From positions 4,154,001 to 4,218,000 of the forward strand of contig CM065318.1 in the NCBI GenBank assembly GCA_033032175.1: a stretch of DNA of 64,000 nt, given 5' to 3'. Of this stretch, positions 12,960-25,955 are shown piece after piece. Under the pieces are notes generated by a model. That model had not been told where the DNA came from, did no database searches, and was given only the letters and a program-made list of their open reading frames with translations. A program made the translations under genes and the position numbers. How positions within the stretch are numbered: position 1 is the stretch's first letter; every line of letters starts with the position of its first letter. This stretch comes from Saturnia japonica (taxonomy: Eukaryota > Arthropoda > Insecta > Lepidoptera > Saturniidae).

Positions 12960-13120
12960 AAGAATAAGATTCTGTGGCAGTGGTCGTGGCACGCAGCTCG
13001 TAGTACGCGGATGCAGTGTGGCCATACCTACATACCGAAGCCGTTGTGGTGATCTTTGGGGAGGCATATATCCTGTAGTCAACGTCTTTCGGCTGAAATG
13101 ATGATCGTGATGATGATGAT
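12960..13120 (+). pseudogene. LINE 3' end with GAT-type tail
   Basis: The segment carries the decayed 'GEAYILQSTSFG-stop' end of an RTE-like ORF (EAYIL then an in-frame stop, then STSFG and the natural stop), immediately followed by a gatgatcgtgatgatgatgatg triplet tail at 13095-13120. This is the usual 3' terminus of this LINE type. 5'-truncated and inactive. Confidence 0.55.
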
Positions 13121-16100
13121 GTCTATTATTAAAATACCTAAATTAGTGTAAATAAAATTCAACACAAGTTATAGTTATTGCTTTACTAAAACTCTTAAAG
13201 AGATTTTGAGTTTATTCCAGATTCACTTTACTTGTCCACCAAGCTATATTGCCGTATGATAACTTGAAGTTAAACTTATAATCTATAAACAAATAAAAAT
13301 GAAATGTTGTTCATTGGTAAGCGAATCTCTTGAGAACGGCTGGATCGATTTGGTTAATTCTTTTGTTTAATATTTGTGATAGTCCGAATACGGTTATTAG
13401 GAATACAATAATTAGAAAAGTTACCAAAAAAATGGGAAAATTTTGGAAAAAAATAATTTTGTTTTTTCCGTTTGATTTTTTATTAACTCGAAACCATAAA
13501 CTCACAAATCAAACGATGGATATGTTATGATCCTCGAAGACTTTCAGGAAAAAAATCTGGTAGGGTGAAACTGTACTTAAGTTATTTATAGACTATTGGA
13601 AAGGACAGAAAAACGTTTGTGAAACCAGCAGGCTATTTAATAAAAAAAATGTATTACAAGATTCCCACAAAATCTCTCATCTCGTAATAATAAAGTATAG
13701 TATAATTCCTATTCCAAAGCCAAGAGTGGTGACGGTGAATGCTTGAGTGCTACCAAACGCGCCAAATAATCAATAAACCAAAGTATATATCCAATTTACT
13801 ATTAATCTCTTTAGTTTGAACGACACCTGGCGTTTGTTTATTCAAAGTGTGCTTGTGCATACAGTGTTATTAGTTTAGCAACTGTATTGAATATACATAC
13901 CTAAGTATTGTAATAAGTCTGTCTAGACGAATTCAAACTTAGTCAATATGACGATCTTCTGGTTGAAGGGTGCACTGACCTCTAAGGATTTTGTACCGGG
14001 TGGATATAGTTATGTTGCTGATTAGAATGTTGCATTTATCTCTTAATCTTAATTTGCTGTTTTCACACTTATCTATCGTATCGGTTATATCGTTTAGCAT
14101 GTTGATGGTAAATATCGATTTATCTTTTTGATTAATAAAACCTAGTCAGCTCGGACTGATAATACTTATGTATAAAGCAGAGGAAATCATAATTTCGTAT
14201 TTCCCAACATTCTCCTCCAAAACTAAGCAATTTTTTAACAGACTTCAAGAAAAAGAGCCGGTTCTCAATTCTAATGTAAATTATTTTATGGTTTTTCAGT
14301 CATAACTTTTTTGTTTATGAACCGATTTAGATGATTCTTCTTTTGTTGAAAAGGGGATACCTCAAGAGTGGTTCCATTTTAATTTCACTGGCATTGGAAC
14401 TTCGACTTCGAAGGTACATCAGGGAAATTCTCAAATTCATTGAATTTGGTGCTCTTTTTAGTCAAACATTATCTTGTTATATTCTTTTTTGCTGAATATC
14501 GTGATAACAGCCGTAGTGTCTTGAAACTTTAGTCATTTTAGGAGGCTATACTTTCATATTATATTAGTTTTATGAAGAAAAAACATGTCAGTAGATATGG
14601 ATTGTAAGATTATAATACTATTTGCTCTGGTGCCATGGAATTAAATCTGCGCCGTAAGCATTTCCTCTTCAACTCTGGACCTCTTAGACAGCCTTTCTAT
14701 TACGTGTGTAAATACTATATAAGTTCGTCGCTTCAAAGTATTTCGATTAATCCCAAGTTTATTTATTTATCGATACTAAACTCGGTAACTGCCGGTCGTA
14801 TAATCGCGATCCGCAGTTTCAAGATATTAAAATTTACTTTCAGATTTCAAGTTTGCACTGTTGTGTCAACCGATGACTGCGAAACCGTTAGTAAAGCAAA
14901 GACCGATACAGAGATTAGATTGTCTATGCAACCACCAATATTGGAAGATCTTTTGTAATATTATCTACTTACAAGGTGCGGTGTTAAGTGCAATAAATGA
15001 CTCAAATGATAGCTCGGTGATAGTTTGTTTTGACATCACCTCGATCGACATGAGTTCTAATCTCTATAAGAGCCTGCATTTTCGGTGAAGGAAAATATCG
15101 TGATGAAACCATAGTATGGTGGGTGGGTATTTTCTAATGTCCGCCTGGCCAGCTATCACCCTCAAGTTGAAAATCTATCGCCAAGCACCTAAGGCAGCTG
15201 CACTAGAGTGCCAGTTTCCCCATTAGGCTTAGCGTGTTACCATCTTGGGTCACATCGACACTTATCCATTAGATGAGTTTGAGATCCCACACCATACCTA
15301 TAACGATTTGAAAAAAGATTATGGCTATAACGCTAAAGTTATAAACGATACAACGGTCTATTCGAGAAAGGCCCCTATTTTAAAAAGACGTAACTGGGTG
15401 TGTTAATTCCGTGACTTTCCGTATAGAAGAAGCCTTTGCACAGCACTGGCAGGTTCATAGGCCGGTATAAACCGTATCTCATCGAACATATTTATACCTT
15501 AATGTAACTTGGCGATTAAATCCATTCTACTTGTACCTCTTTTAAGTTGAAAATCTGTCGCCAAACACCTATAGATGTGTTCCGGCAGCTGCACTTGAGA
15601 ACCAGTTTCCCCACTAGGTATAACGTGTCAATATCTTCGGACATATTGTTACTTAACTCAGGTGAGATTGTAGCCGTAACGATATACTTATGAAGAATAA
15701 ATAAAACATGTATTTTTATTTTAGTAAGGGAATTACAACTTTTATTCTGACTTATACGCCTTTATAATTTTAAGATCAAGATATACCCCGTCGCGTTAAT
15801 GAAAAACATGCCCCCTAGTAAGAAGAGACCCGTCAGGGTATCATACAAACATACTCATCATATAAATACAAATACATTCTATAGCTAGAAATAAGATCTA
15901 TTCAACCATAACATTCCATTACTTAAAGTGGTATAAACGCTCTCACGTTAAAGTAATTTCCATATAATTTTATATACATAATAGAATTTGCTTTATTCCA
16001 ATAAAAATGCGTGTTTCTTATAAAAGATTTTTGCTATGTAAATAGTTATGCGGTCACCGAGACAAACCATAACAACACGTTCTCACGTAAATGCCGTGTA

Positions 16101-17219
16101 AGCATTCTGATTCCCGGTAATGCTCGTAACTCATGGGAACTAATGAGAGTAATAAAATATTTTTATAACATCGTGGTATGCACGTAGAGCAACAGTTCAA
16201 GCTGAGGTTCGGTCACTTTGACACCTTTGTCAACTTTTGTCAGTGGAGCTGTCAAAGCCTCTAATGATTCCAGGGCTTTTAAGACAAACAGTAGAATCAG
16301 TTTGCCAACGCACTCGTGTGCCTATCTTTGTCTCACTTCCCCTACTTACCTACAGCTTGCCAAATTGTTTGTCGTATGGTTACTGTACCGCTTCTTAGAG
16401 TAGTAGCGTGAAGGTCACCTGTCAACAAAGCTATCGCTACAGACGCGCCATTGCAACGGGCTACGTACACGCACGAACTATCGAAACGACATAACCTATG
16501 GCATACTTGATCAGCTGTGCTTGCATCCTCTCTACTACCTAATTTTCATGTTTGTTATAATTAATGTAACCTTTTATGATAATAAAACTACAGTACATAT
16601 TCAATCTCGTTTATTTAATAAACCCTAGTATATACAATCAGTTACCTTCACCAATAAATGTTTCAAATCTGACTGCTTGATTCAGGGACTAAGTGAATTA
16701 AAATAAAGAAACAAATTGTTAAGCTTTACAGTATTATAGTACAAGATTATTAGGTAATTTTTAACCGTCTTCGACAAAAGACTCTTATTTTTACTCAATT
16801 CGAATGTTTCTTTTTTTGGGTGTTTAGCCATAACTTCTTTGTTTATGAACCGATTTGGATGATTCTTTTTTTATTGGATAAAGAATGCCAATGGCATTGG
16901 ACCCTCAACTTCCTAGATATACGAAGAAACTCTTCAACATAATGGAAGTCGGTTTTCATTTTTATTAAAAATATATGCTTTAAAAACCTTATCTAATTTC
17001 GGTCTCACACAAGCGATGCAGACTTTGCAAAACACTGATTAATATAACAAGGGTTCGTACGGGTCCTTAAAGGAATAAAATATGTTTAATTTTATCCCAT
17101 GGCTTTCCTTGCACAAATAATGACTAATGCAGCTGTTTATGACCTTATTTCTTGAACTGCATGTTATTGTGAACATTATTATGTATGTATAATATTTCCG
17201 TTGTTCAAGTTACATTAGG
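13121..17219. other. No gene seen; Rep-C and Rep-D copies
   Basis: Rep-C copies at about 14235-14480 and 16765-16965. Two Rep-D copies in the same orientation at 15085-15300 and 15540-15680. A 107-codon open frame at 14635-14958 looks like chance. No splice-supported exon was found. Confidence 0.4.
15085..15680 (+). repeat. Two Rep-D copies in direct orientation
   Basis: Both contain 'aagttgaaaatctRtcgccaaRcacctа'-type and 'gcagctgcact...ccagtttcccca' blocks, followed by 'taRcgtgt...atcttgg' sequence, separated by about 250 bp of unrelated DNA. Further copies: 19500-19700 (plus), 56475-56735 (minus), 62640-62800 (minus, weak). Non-coding. Confidence 0.65.
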
Positions 17220-17480
17220 ATTACGATATCAAGTTGAGGTAAACACGTAGTTAATTGGTTTTACAACCGAAAAGACGTAAAAGTGTTTTAAAAAGTCCTT
17301 CTCGGATTTATCTTTGTCGTACCGTGAAACTGTGGAACCATCCCCCGGCCAATGTGTTACCTCATACGACATCGGGTCCTTCAAGCATAACGTGAAAGGA
17401 TATTTCTGCATGCCAGCATGACAACGGCAACCACCAATGGATTTCGATCTCTCGGTGGTCGCCGTTGTGTTTGGATTATT
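17220..17480 (+). pseudogene. C-terminus of a Jockey-like LINE reverse transcriptase, decayed
   Basis: On the plus strand the translation gives RTVKLWNHPPANVLP and, after a frame slip, YDIGSFKHNVKGYF. This is the conserved C-terminal 'RTa-xLWN-xLP-xxVfP-x-YdlxsFKxxV' pattern of Jockey-clade ORF2. The frameshift and missing 5' part show a dead, truncated copy. Confidence 0.65.
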
Positions 17481-20400
17481 TTGTGCTTACCATAAGATAC
17501 AGTACCGTCAAATCACCTACAAAAAAGTGGCGTGCGGAGCCGCGAGGCACCGCTAGTCTTAATATAAATTTAGTTATGAAATTCTACTCTCGTTAGCATT
17601 ATGAAGCACGACAGCCTAGCTAAGCATTTTCGTTTCTACTACTGAGCATTTATCCCCATATTATCTTAATTAAGATAAATAAGTGAAGTGTAGCGCTATA
17701 AATCTCATTTATCGAAATTTCATATGGGTCGGTGCTTTCCTTAATGAGATTAATAAATTATTACTCCCAGCATAACTTATCAAAAGCACTGACACAGCAT
17801 TACGTTGGTGCGCACTGAAGTGTTAAACGGGCTCTTTGAAGAAAAAATAAATAAATAAACAACCCTTTTTCGACCCCATTAACGTCGAGAGGGTCGAGCT
17901 ATAAGGTGATTTGTGTTTTGTCATTCCTGACGCAATGTCCCAAACATGACCCGAGGCAGTCTCCTTTATTTTGCCATATATTAATCCTTATTAATATAGT
18001 CTTGTAGAATTTTATCTTTTACTAGCTGTACCTCACGGTTTCACCCGTTTTAAAGTTTTTTGAGCAAACTCACCTCCGTGTAGCCTGTCGTCGTTCTCAA
18101 TTTCTCACAGCTTCTGCACTCCCTAAAGTTGTAGTGTAAACTTTTGTAGCCTATATGACCATCGTCAAAAAAATAGGCTACAAAATGCATAATAAGTTCT
18201 CCATATCTAATCGGTAATTCCAGAAATCAACGCGGTCAAATAAATAAAACCAAAAAATCTCTTGAGTTCGATATTATTATAGATATGAAAATTAAAACAT
18301 TAATGTAATCCAATAAACGACATTATTGAAAATTACAAGAGTTTCATTAAAAAAATCACATGAAAACTTAAAGTTAACTTAATTTACGTTCACTTTAAAA
18401 TACTCATTTAAATAAAGCTGCAATTCACACCTTTGCAGAGCACGTATAATCTTTAAGTTAATTATACAGGAAAATTACGTAGGAATTTCGTAGCACGTAG
18501 CGTTCTCGTAGCATGGCACTGAGTTTGAATGGCTGCTCTAAGTTTAGAACACTCTCGTAAATTCTAGAATATACTGCCCTGAAAGTTACACAGGCTACTA
18601 CTGCAGGTACACTAGATACTTTTAGCTACCTACCGCTTTGTCGTTTGTTAGTGTATCGTGTATCGAATTTCACTTGTGGCAACATATATCGTGATAAAAT
18701 AATTATTTATGGTAGAGTTAATATTATATTCTTATAGGATTAGATAGTAAATACAATTAATAGTACCTAAATGTACATTTTTGTATTGTAGTTCTCTACT
18801 AGTTTTATGATTAAAAAAGCATGTTTTTTACATAACACAATAATTTTGTACGGTAGTTAATATTAATTTTAACTATTAATTTATTGATTTTATGCATGCT
18901 GAGATTGGTTGTAATTAGTTATTCACTAATCGTATTACTTGTTTGATATTATTTATGTATTTTTAATGAATAACTCTTACTAATCCAGAATAAATAAATA
19001 AATACTCTCTACCAAAAATCAGAGATTTATTAATATGTGCCGTTTATGTATGTAATCATCCGACTTTGTAATTCTAACTTTATTTCCGGCTACCCCACCA
19101 TTTTGCACCCCGTCTTAAGTTCTATTCTTCCATAATTTAATATAGTTTCTTATTTTAATACATTATCTCTTAATATATCTTATTATGTAGAACATTCGCT
19201 TCTTACGTCATATTGCTTTTTACATATATTACAAATGATTTATTTTGAATTACATGATTTATTGTTATTTCCTTATGCATTATCTCTTAATATAATATCT
19301 ATTTTGTGTATAAAGCTTCACCTTCTCTTTTGATATTTCTTACACTATTTACGTGTTCTTATTGTGTGACTTATCTACTATTCCAATTTACAGACAATTC
19401 TAAACCATAAGTAATTCTGTAGCATAATCTGTGTCAAACATTGATAGATCAAGCAAATCACACGGAAACCACGTCGAATGACGGTGAGTTCATATTTCTC
19501 CAAAGAGCCTGAGCTTTGAATGAAGGAAAGAATCATCATGATTAAACCACACCTACCACCCTCAAATTGAAAATCTTTCGCTAAGCACCTATAGGCGAAT
19601 TCCCGCAGCTGCACTTGAGAGCCAGTCCCCCAAACTAGGTTTTGCGTATTACCATCTTGGGACATCGTCATTAACATAACCGTAACATCAGGTGAAATTT
19701 TAGCCAAATGATAAACCTATGAAGATTATAAATAATTAATATATATAGAGGTACAGTGTTATAGTGATGCGAAGTGATGATATGAAGAATAATGTGACCG
19801 TAAAGTAGAATTATTTAATTTTAGGCTTTTGGGATACCTTTTGTATTCTTGTCTGTTGTCTGATCGAGTATTGAAAACACTTACATCGAGACAACTGGTT
19901 TTAAAATTGTATTCACTGACTTTACCTCGTATAACTTCATTAAGTAGTTTTTTTTTTAAATATAAATTAATATTTTATCTACAGTTTTCGCCTACCTACT
20001 TTAACGTCTTAAGATATGAAAGTACTTAGATATTGACCAGTTCAGCCCGAGAAAGAGAAAATACGCAATTATACATTACAGGTATCATGTACACTTTGTT
20101 GGATTTTGTATTTCCCGATAATTACAACCTGGGTATCTTCAAATTTCTAGTAAAAAGGTACCTTCTAGGCAAGTGTGCTCCATCGTAGACCTCACGATCA
20201 TTTACAATCTGGCGAGGCAGTGGTCAAAAGCAAGCCTATTTATAGTTTAAAAAAAGTTTAGTTTGTAACAATCGTAGTAGAGAGATTCTTATAGCAAGAA
20301 TGTCTACCGTGTACAGGTCCCAAACAGGTTAAAGTTTGAAGTTTAATAATAAGGGATTAGACGCGGCTGTGATGTTAATGTTTTATTTAAGTCTCTTCAT

Positions 20401-20864
20401 CCCTTGGTTATACCATTTGCATTAGCATGACAAATGAGCCTGCTAGGTAAAGTAGGTCACGGCAACAGGGCCGGTGTAGATGTAGGGCTTACTACAACTG
20501 GCAATATCTTACGTAAAATATATGTACTGTAATTAATAGCTATGTAAGTCGATGAAGTCGATTATGGCAAAACCCTCCTATTATGAAAGTAAGTCGATTT
20601 ATACGAAATTCTGAAGCAAACATTTGTAAGTTATTGTTTTGGGTATTATAAAAATAACCGAGTTAATTTAGATAACAAACAATGTAAGTAACATAATATC
20701 GTTTTTTTTTGTGAGTCATTCTTTTGAAATAAAGAAAGAAAGCGCATTTATTAGATGTTGAAAACACGGAAATAATTACAATTATTTCGAGTATTATTTA
20801 TCTATATATTCTATACAATTAATAAAATTGAAGTGTATGTTTGTAATGTCAAAATAACACCTTT
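17481..20864. other. No gene seen; repeats
   Basis: A repeat beginning 'tactagctgtacctcacggtttcaccc' at 18020 and ending near 18290 with 'ctcttgagttcgatattattatagat' is the same broad type as other 'ctagctg' elements. Rep-D copy at 19500-19700. The rest is AT-rich without coding signals; the 109-codon minus frame at 19378-19707 is the antisense of the Rep-D copy. Confidence 0.4.
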
Positions 20865-21660
20865 TTACTAAATGCATATGAAAGTATATACGGTAGTTAT
20901 AACAAAAAAAAACTATTATTAACTTTTTGTCTGTCTGTTTGTTCCGGGTAATCTCCGATTTTGACGGGACTTTCACTGGTAAATAAATAGCTGATATTAT
21001 AAGGAGTAACTCAGACTACTTTTAATTTAGAAAAAGAGTTAGAGTACCACGCAAGTATAAAAAATAGTCAAGTTGAATCAATGCGGGCGTTTAAATACAA
21101 AAGACATAAAAAAGTCAGCGAGAGTATGTCTATCTTCTAAGGAACACCCGTTGTTAAATGCACGTCGGAGACGGATATTTATAGAAGAAGCCTTTTATTG
21201 TATTACAGCTCTTTATTTTACAGCTCGGTGTCTTAAAAAGAAAAAAAAAAAACAAAGAAAAACTAGGTAAATTTGGAATGTAAAATATTATCTAAATGTA
21301 AAGTTTCATCGAAATCGTTGGAGCCATTTCCGAGAAACCAATTACATATATATATACAAGAATCGCTCATTTAATACAATAAGATAATTTATATTTTCAG
21401 ATGGAATTACATTATATATCAAAATTAATAATTAGTTGATATAATTGGGTTGTCGTAGCGACCTTTTCGTTCTTAGGTAACACGAGTATCCGGTTTAGAG
21501 ATATGCTCTTTCCTTCACAGTTATTTATGTATTAGAATCGCCAACAACCCACAATAAGCATTTTTGTTTTTAAAATAGTCGGGAGAGGGCGAGAAAGATT
21601 CGCGTGTGCTCTATCGATGGTATTTTGTAGTCCAAGTAAGCGAAGCCGCGGACACAGCTA
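20865..21660 (-). repeat. Rep-A copy (minus) interrupted by a Rep-F copy
   Basis: Reads as antisense Rep-A from 'tgcatatgaaagtatatac' (20872) to 'aagcgaagccgcggacacagctagct' (21658). The order is broken at about 21190-21480, where an unrelated segment containing Rep-F (aaatcgttggagccatttccgagaaacc) sits with its own A-rich stretch. Likely nested insertion. Non-coding. Confidence 0.65.
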
Positions 21661-24616
21661 GCTATGACAAATTGCCTTAAAGCCGGTTTTCAGCTGGGCC
21701 CACATTAATACTAATTGCCAATGTAACGTAAAAAATAAAAGGCCAATGTAACGTAAAAAATATTTCGTAAAATTTTTGACAAACATCTTTGTTCTAACCG
21801 TTATTAAAAACACACCCTATTATCAAATATAACCAATATTTGTTGCTGGTGTGCGTACGATATGCTTTAAATGTATGCCAGATTTCGTAATAAGAACAGG
21901 GTTTTCAGTGTTTCTATTACGTTCCTGTTCCGCTACTGTGAAATATTAGTTGACCAAAAAATACATTTATATGTCGACATCGAGTCTTATTCGGAACGCC
22001 AGCGCCACCGGGCGGCGCTCGATGGAGTTAGTGACGCAGGCGCCACCGAGTCGGCAGTATGGAGACGACTCACTTTCTTGTTAGCGGGCGGCGCGTGCGG
22101 ATGTTACTAAAACTATCGCGCGTTCTGAGAGACGTACCCTATTATTAATTATGCGTGCCTACCTACATACTGTCTGGTAATATCTAATCCGTGATACGAG
22201 TTTGTTCTATCCAACCACCCACCGACGCCCAAGGTTATAAACGTTGAAAATTAGCATTACTAACTATGGAGAAGCTCATCCTCCGTTATATATAAAATAA
22301 AATTTTACCCCATAAGAAAGGTCTTCGACATAGAAAGATCTATGCGTACTTTCGTATCTTTCTACTTTCATGTATGAACACGCAAAAACATTGTCTCCAT
22401 GGTGTACAGATTATCTGTCTTAAAATAAACTACCAAATTTGCTTACAAATCAAAAACCATACTAAGTACAGATTCAGCTGCCACACTAGCTGATTATTTA
22501 AACAAATACATACTTATAGAAAATGAAGTTTTCGATAATATTGTTAAGTTGAAAAAATATTTTTATCATTATATAATTTATCGTCACTCCTAAAATATAA
22601 GTTATACAATGTCAGATGTCTCATCCAGTGAATTATATAACGGTTATGCATCCAGGTGCGATATGGCGAGATAAATCTGTTTGTTCTGGCGACACGGTCA
22701 GTTGCGTAGCTGAAACAGAATGTTCCACATAATAACATCGTATTTTATTCATGTTTTAAATATTATTTTATTATTAATCAAACACGAACATATATAACGT
22801 TTATGATAGTATATTGTTTAATTCTCTATCTCTCTTCTATTTGCATAGATTTTGTTATTTTCAACACACTTGCTCATAAAGTGGCTCTAATATCACCGCA
22901 ATTAGGCACATTGACACCTGTAATCAAACTGTGACTTTTTCATTGCTATTATTCACAAGTGAGTTATAGAGTATCATTGAAAATTATTATATTCATTCGA
23001 GCAATGACATAATTTTACTAACTGCACATTTACTAATTGTTTCTCTAAATAAACTTTTTATGTACTAAATAAAATGATTTTTTATTATTATTTTCTTCAC
23101 AAGTGTGTTGAAAAACGTCGTATGATACACGTGTGTATTGGTGATTACCGTCCTCGGCTCTCTTAAGACCCTCACCAACATTACACACTTGTACCATAAT
23201 GTACTATTATATGGAAAAGAAAATAAAAATTTAGAGCACGCGTGGAAGAACGTTGATTCCAATCTTAAAATGAATCAGGGTTTCAATAATATGGTGTACG
23301 TTCCCTAGTGCCATTTGATATTAAATATATAAGTGTTATACTTTCATATATCAGTAATAGAGATGTGTACATCTTCCAACTTACGGAAGAATGTTTAAAT
23401 TGAAATGGCATTGCAATGTGTTCAGGGAATATTATTACCGCAACATGGCGCAAGCACTGCAAGTAACTTGCCCGGGCTCAGGCAATATATTCTTACATAC
23501 TGCAGGTATATAGCCAGTTGCCTGCATTTCAACCGCAGAGGCGATTCAGAGATCTACTAAACCTTCAGTTTAAATAGAAGTATTAAAAAAATTACACTCT
23601 ACGTAATTAAATTTTACTGATATCATTTAGCTTTTATTCAAAATTAAACAAATTATAATTCTTTACTATATTGAGCTTTAATATACATTACTAGCTGATC
23701 CTGCAGACGTTGTTTCACCCTATTTAGTAGTCAATAACTCAACCAAATCACCATCTATCGCTTTCAGGGATAGCATAATAAACACTTAGATCTACCAACT
23801 TTTATGCTGTTCGGTTAAACGGTTTAGGAGTTTATCAATCTCGTATTACTTACATAATTTTTTATTAAAATAAATATTAATAAATCAAAACGCTGTAGTT
23901 CATTTATTTTTAATTTTAAATGTATACGTGCCTATAACACTTCAACAGGTTTAAATCGATTTCAGATGCTTCTGTCACTGTATCCTGCATTGTGAACGTT
24001 CAATGTTAAAATGTGGCAACGATTACATCAGTTCTGTAAAGTTAGCTAATTTATAGTGGCACTTGAGATAAATTGGAATAATAAACGAGTTAAATAATAT
24101 TTAATTAATACAATAATGAAACATCTGGTTAGTAATGGTTCTTTACACACAGTAACCTAATTTTTATTTTGTGATAACTCTCTTCAAACGATTCTCAAAT
24201 AGTTTTTCAAGTTTTACGAAAAGTCAAACAACAAACAAACTTCACCGTAAAAATGCGCTGCGCTGTGATTTAAATGACTATTTTAAACAATCCATGTTAT
24301 AAAATATTTATTTTAATAGATCATCTTTGTTCCTTGGTACACTGAAATTTCTTTCTTACCATCCATTGCCCTTTTATTGTACAAAAAGGACGGTAAAATC
24401 TGAAATTCCGCGACTGTTCAGCGGAGGGCGCCTGGACGGATAAAATTAATGACCCTCCATTTTATATATAAGGCCCTTGTTTATTCCTCACCTGTTGAAT
24501 TTTTACTTTTTCATTCACATTCGTAATAAGGTAATGGGATTTAAAGAGAAACGCAGGAGGCATAAATGATTCATATAAACGGTATTTTGGTTAAACAATA
24601 GTATTATTTTGATCAA
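21661..24616. other. No assigned gene; GC-rich patch and one exon-like segment
   Basis: A GC-rich patch at 21995-22110 contains repeated 'gcgccaccgRg' units in otherwise AT-rich DNA. An 80-bp segment at 23426-23505 is flanked by a plausible acceptor and donor and stays open in two frames (see findings). The rest has no coding features. Confidence 0.3.
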
Positions 24617-24995
24617 AGAATGAATGAATCCTTTATTGCACTTTTAGCTTGTAAACTGGCGAGCTTAATGCTACAAAGCATTTTCTACCGGCTAACCAGC
24701 GGTAATAATTAATTTTATTTTTATTATTAAATTAAATTTAAAAATAAAACAAACATGAGCAAACACAAAGATATGAAACTAGAAAAGTAATCAAATTTAA
24801 ATACAAAATATAAATAAAATAGATATAACTATATACTAGAACATACATATATACATACTTACTTAGGTACAAATAAAAGTATATACACAAGTTAAAAATG
24901 CAAAAATTTTGATCACTCTGTCTCTTGTATATAAAATTAAACAAAATATTACACAGTAGGTAATCGATAGTCGTGCAACGATGAAACATCACGTG
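24617..24995 (-). repeat. LINE 3' UTR-like segment (minus)
   Basis: On the minus strand this ends in 'gtgcaataaaggattcattcatt', a polyadenylation-type 3' end with a short GAAT/CATT repeat tail that is common for Jockey-type LINEs. The 84-codon frame inside is AT-driven and not a gene. Upstream limit uncertain. Confidence 0.45.
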
Positions 24996-25624
24996 ACTTT
25001 ACATAATCATACAACCCCCGATACTCAGTGCTTCATAAAAGTACCAGTCGTTTATACCTTCAGCCTTCATTAATTCGCATAGGTACATTTAAGGCAAGAA
25101 TGTAGGATATATCTGAGTACGAAAAATATCATCCAAGAATAAGATTTTACGAAGTACAAACACTATTTAATTTGCGGGCTATGGATCCCTGTCGAGTAAT
25201 GAGTTACAGAAGAAACAAAGTAAAAAGGAAAGTAACTGGGAAAAAATCCAATCTATATTAATAAAGGTAAAAAACTTACTTCGAGAACCACAATGTACAA
25301 ACAGTGAAATTGGGTAACAAAAGCTCCGGAAACTGCTGGCTACTGCGATGTTTAAAAATTCAATAGCTTTCGTATACGTACGTATGTACGTACGTTAAAC
25401 AACGGTAGAGAAAAATTCTTGCTAATAATTAACTACATTTTATAATTAATGGTAACCCGTTATATTGTAACCTTCTACAGTTTACAACATTTTTATTTGT
25501 ATTTAATATTTTTTATCAATCACACATCGTGAGTTCCAATGACTTCGTAAAAACGCGACTAGAAACAGCCTCTTAGGAACTGCCGTTTTTATACAATGAC
25601 GATGGTATATCTATTATGGTTTAC

Positions 25625-25955
25625 TCAGAGTAAGCCATTAAAGCGCCCGAATTGATTCGCAATGACCAGTTTTTTATTTCCGCGGAATCCTAATTATTCA
25701 AAAAAAAGTAGCCTAAGATACTGCTTATAACATCAGCTATCTACCAGTGAAAGTCTCGTCAAAATCGGTAAAACCATTTCGCAGATTACCCGGAACAAAC
25801 AGACAGGCAGACAAATCGACAGACAGACAGACAAAAATATTAATAATATGTTTTTGTTATAGGTATCGTATATACTTTCATAGCATTTAGTAAAAAGCTG
25901 TTATTTAAACATTAAAACCGACACTTCAGTTTTATTAATTGTATAGATAATCATT
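25625..25955 (+). repeat. Rep-A dispersed repeat, 5'-truncated
   Basis: Begins at the 'agcgcccgaattgattcgcaatgaccag' landmark and runs through 'ccatttcgcagattacccggaacaaacagacagg' and 'ataggtatcgtatatactttcat' to 'gacacttcagttttattaattgtatagat', the family's 3' end. It lacks the 'ctagctg' start. Confidence 0.75.

Noticed and set aside
14635..14958. 107-codon plus ORF
   Set aside because: No domain; composition and overlap with repeat sequence suggest chance.
19378..19707. 109-codon minus ORF
   Set aside because: Antisense of a Rep-D copy.
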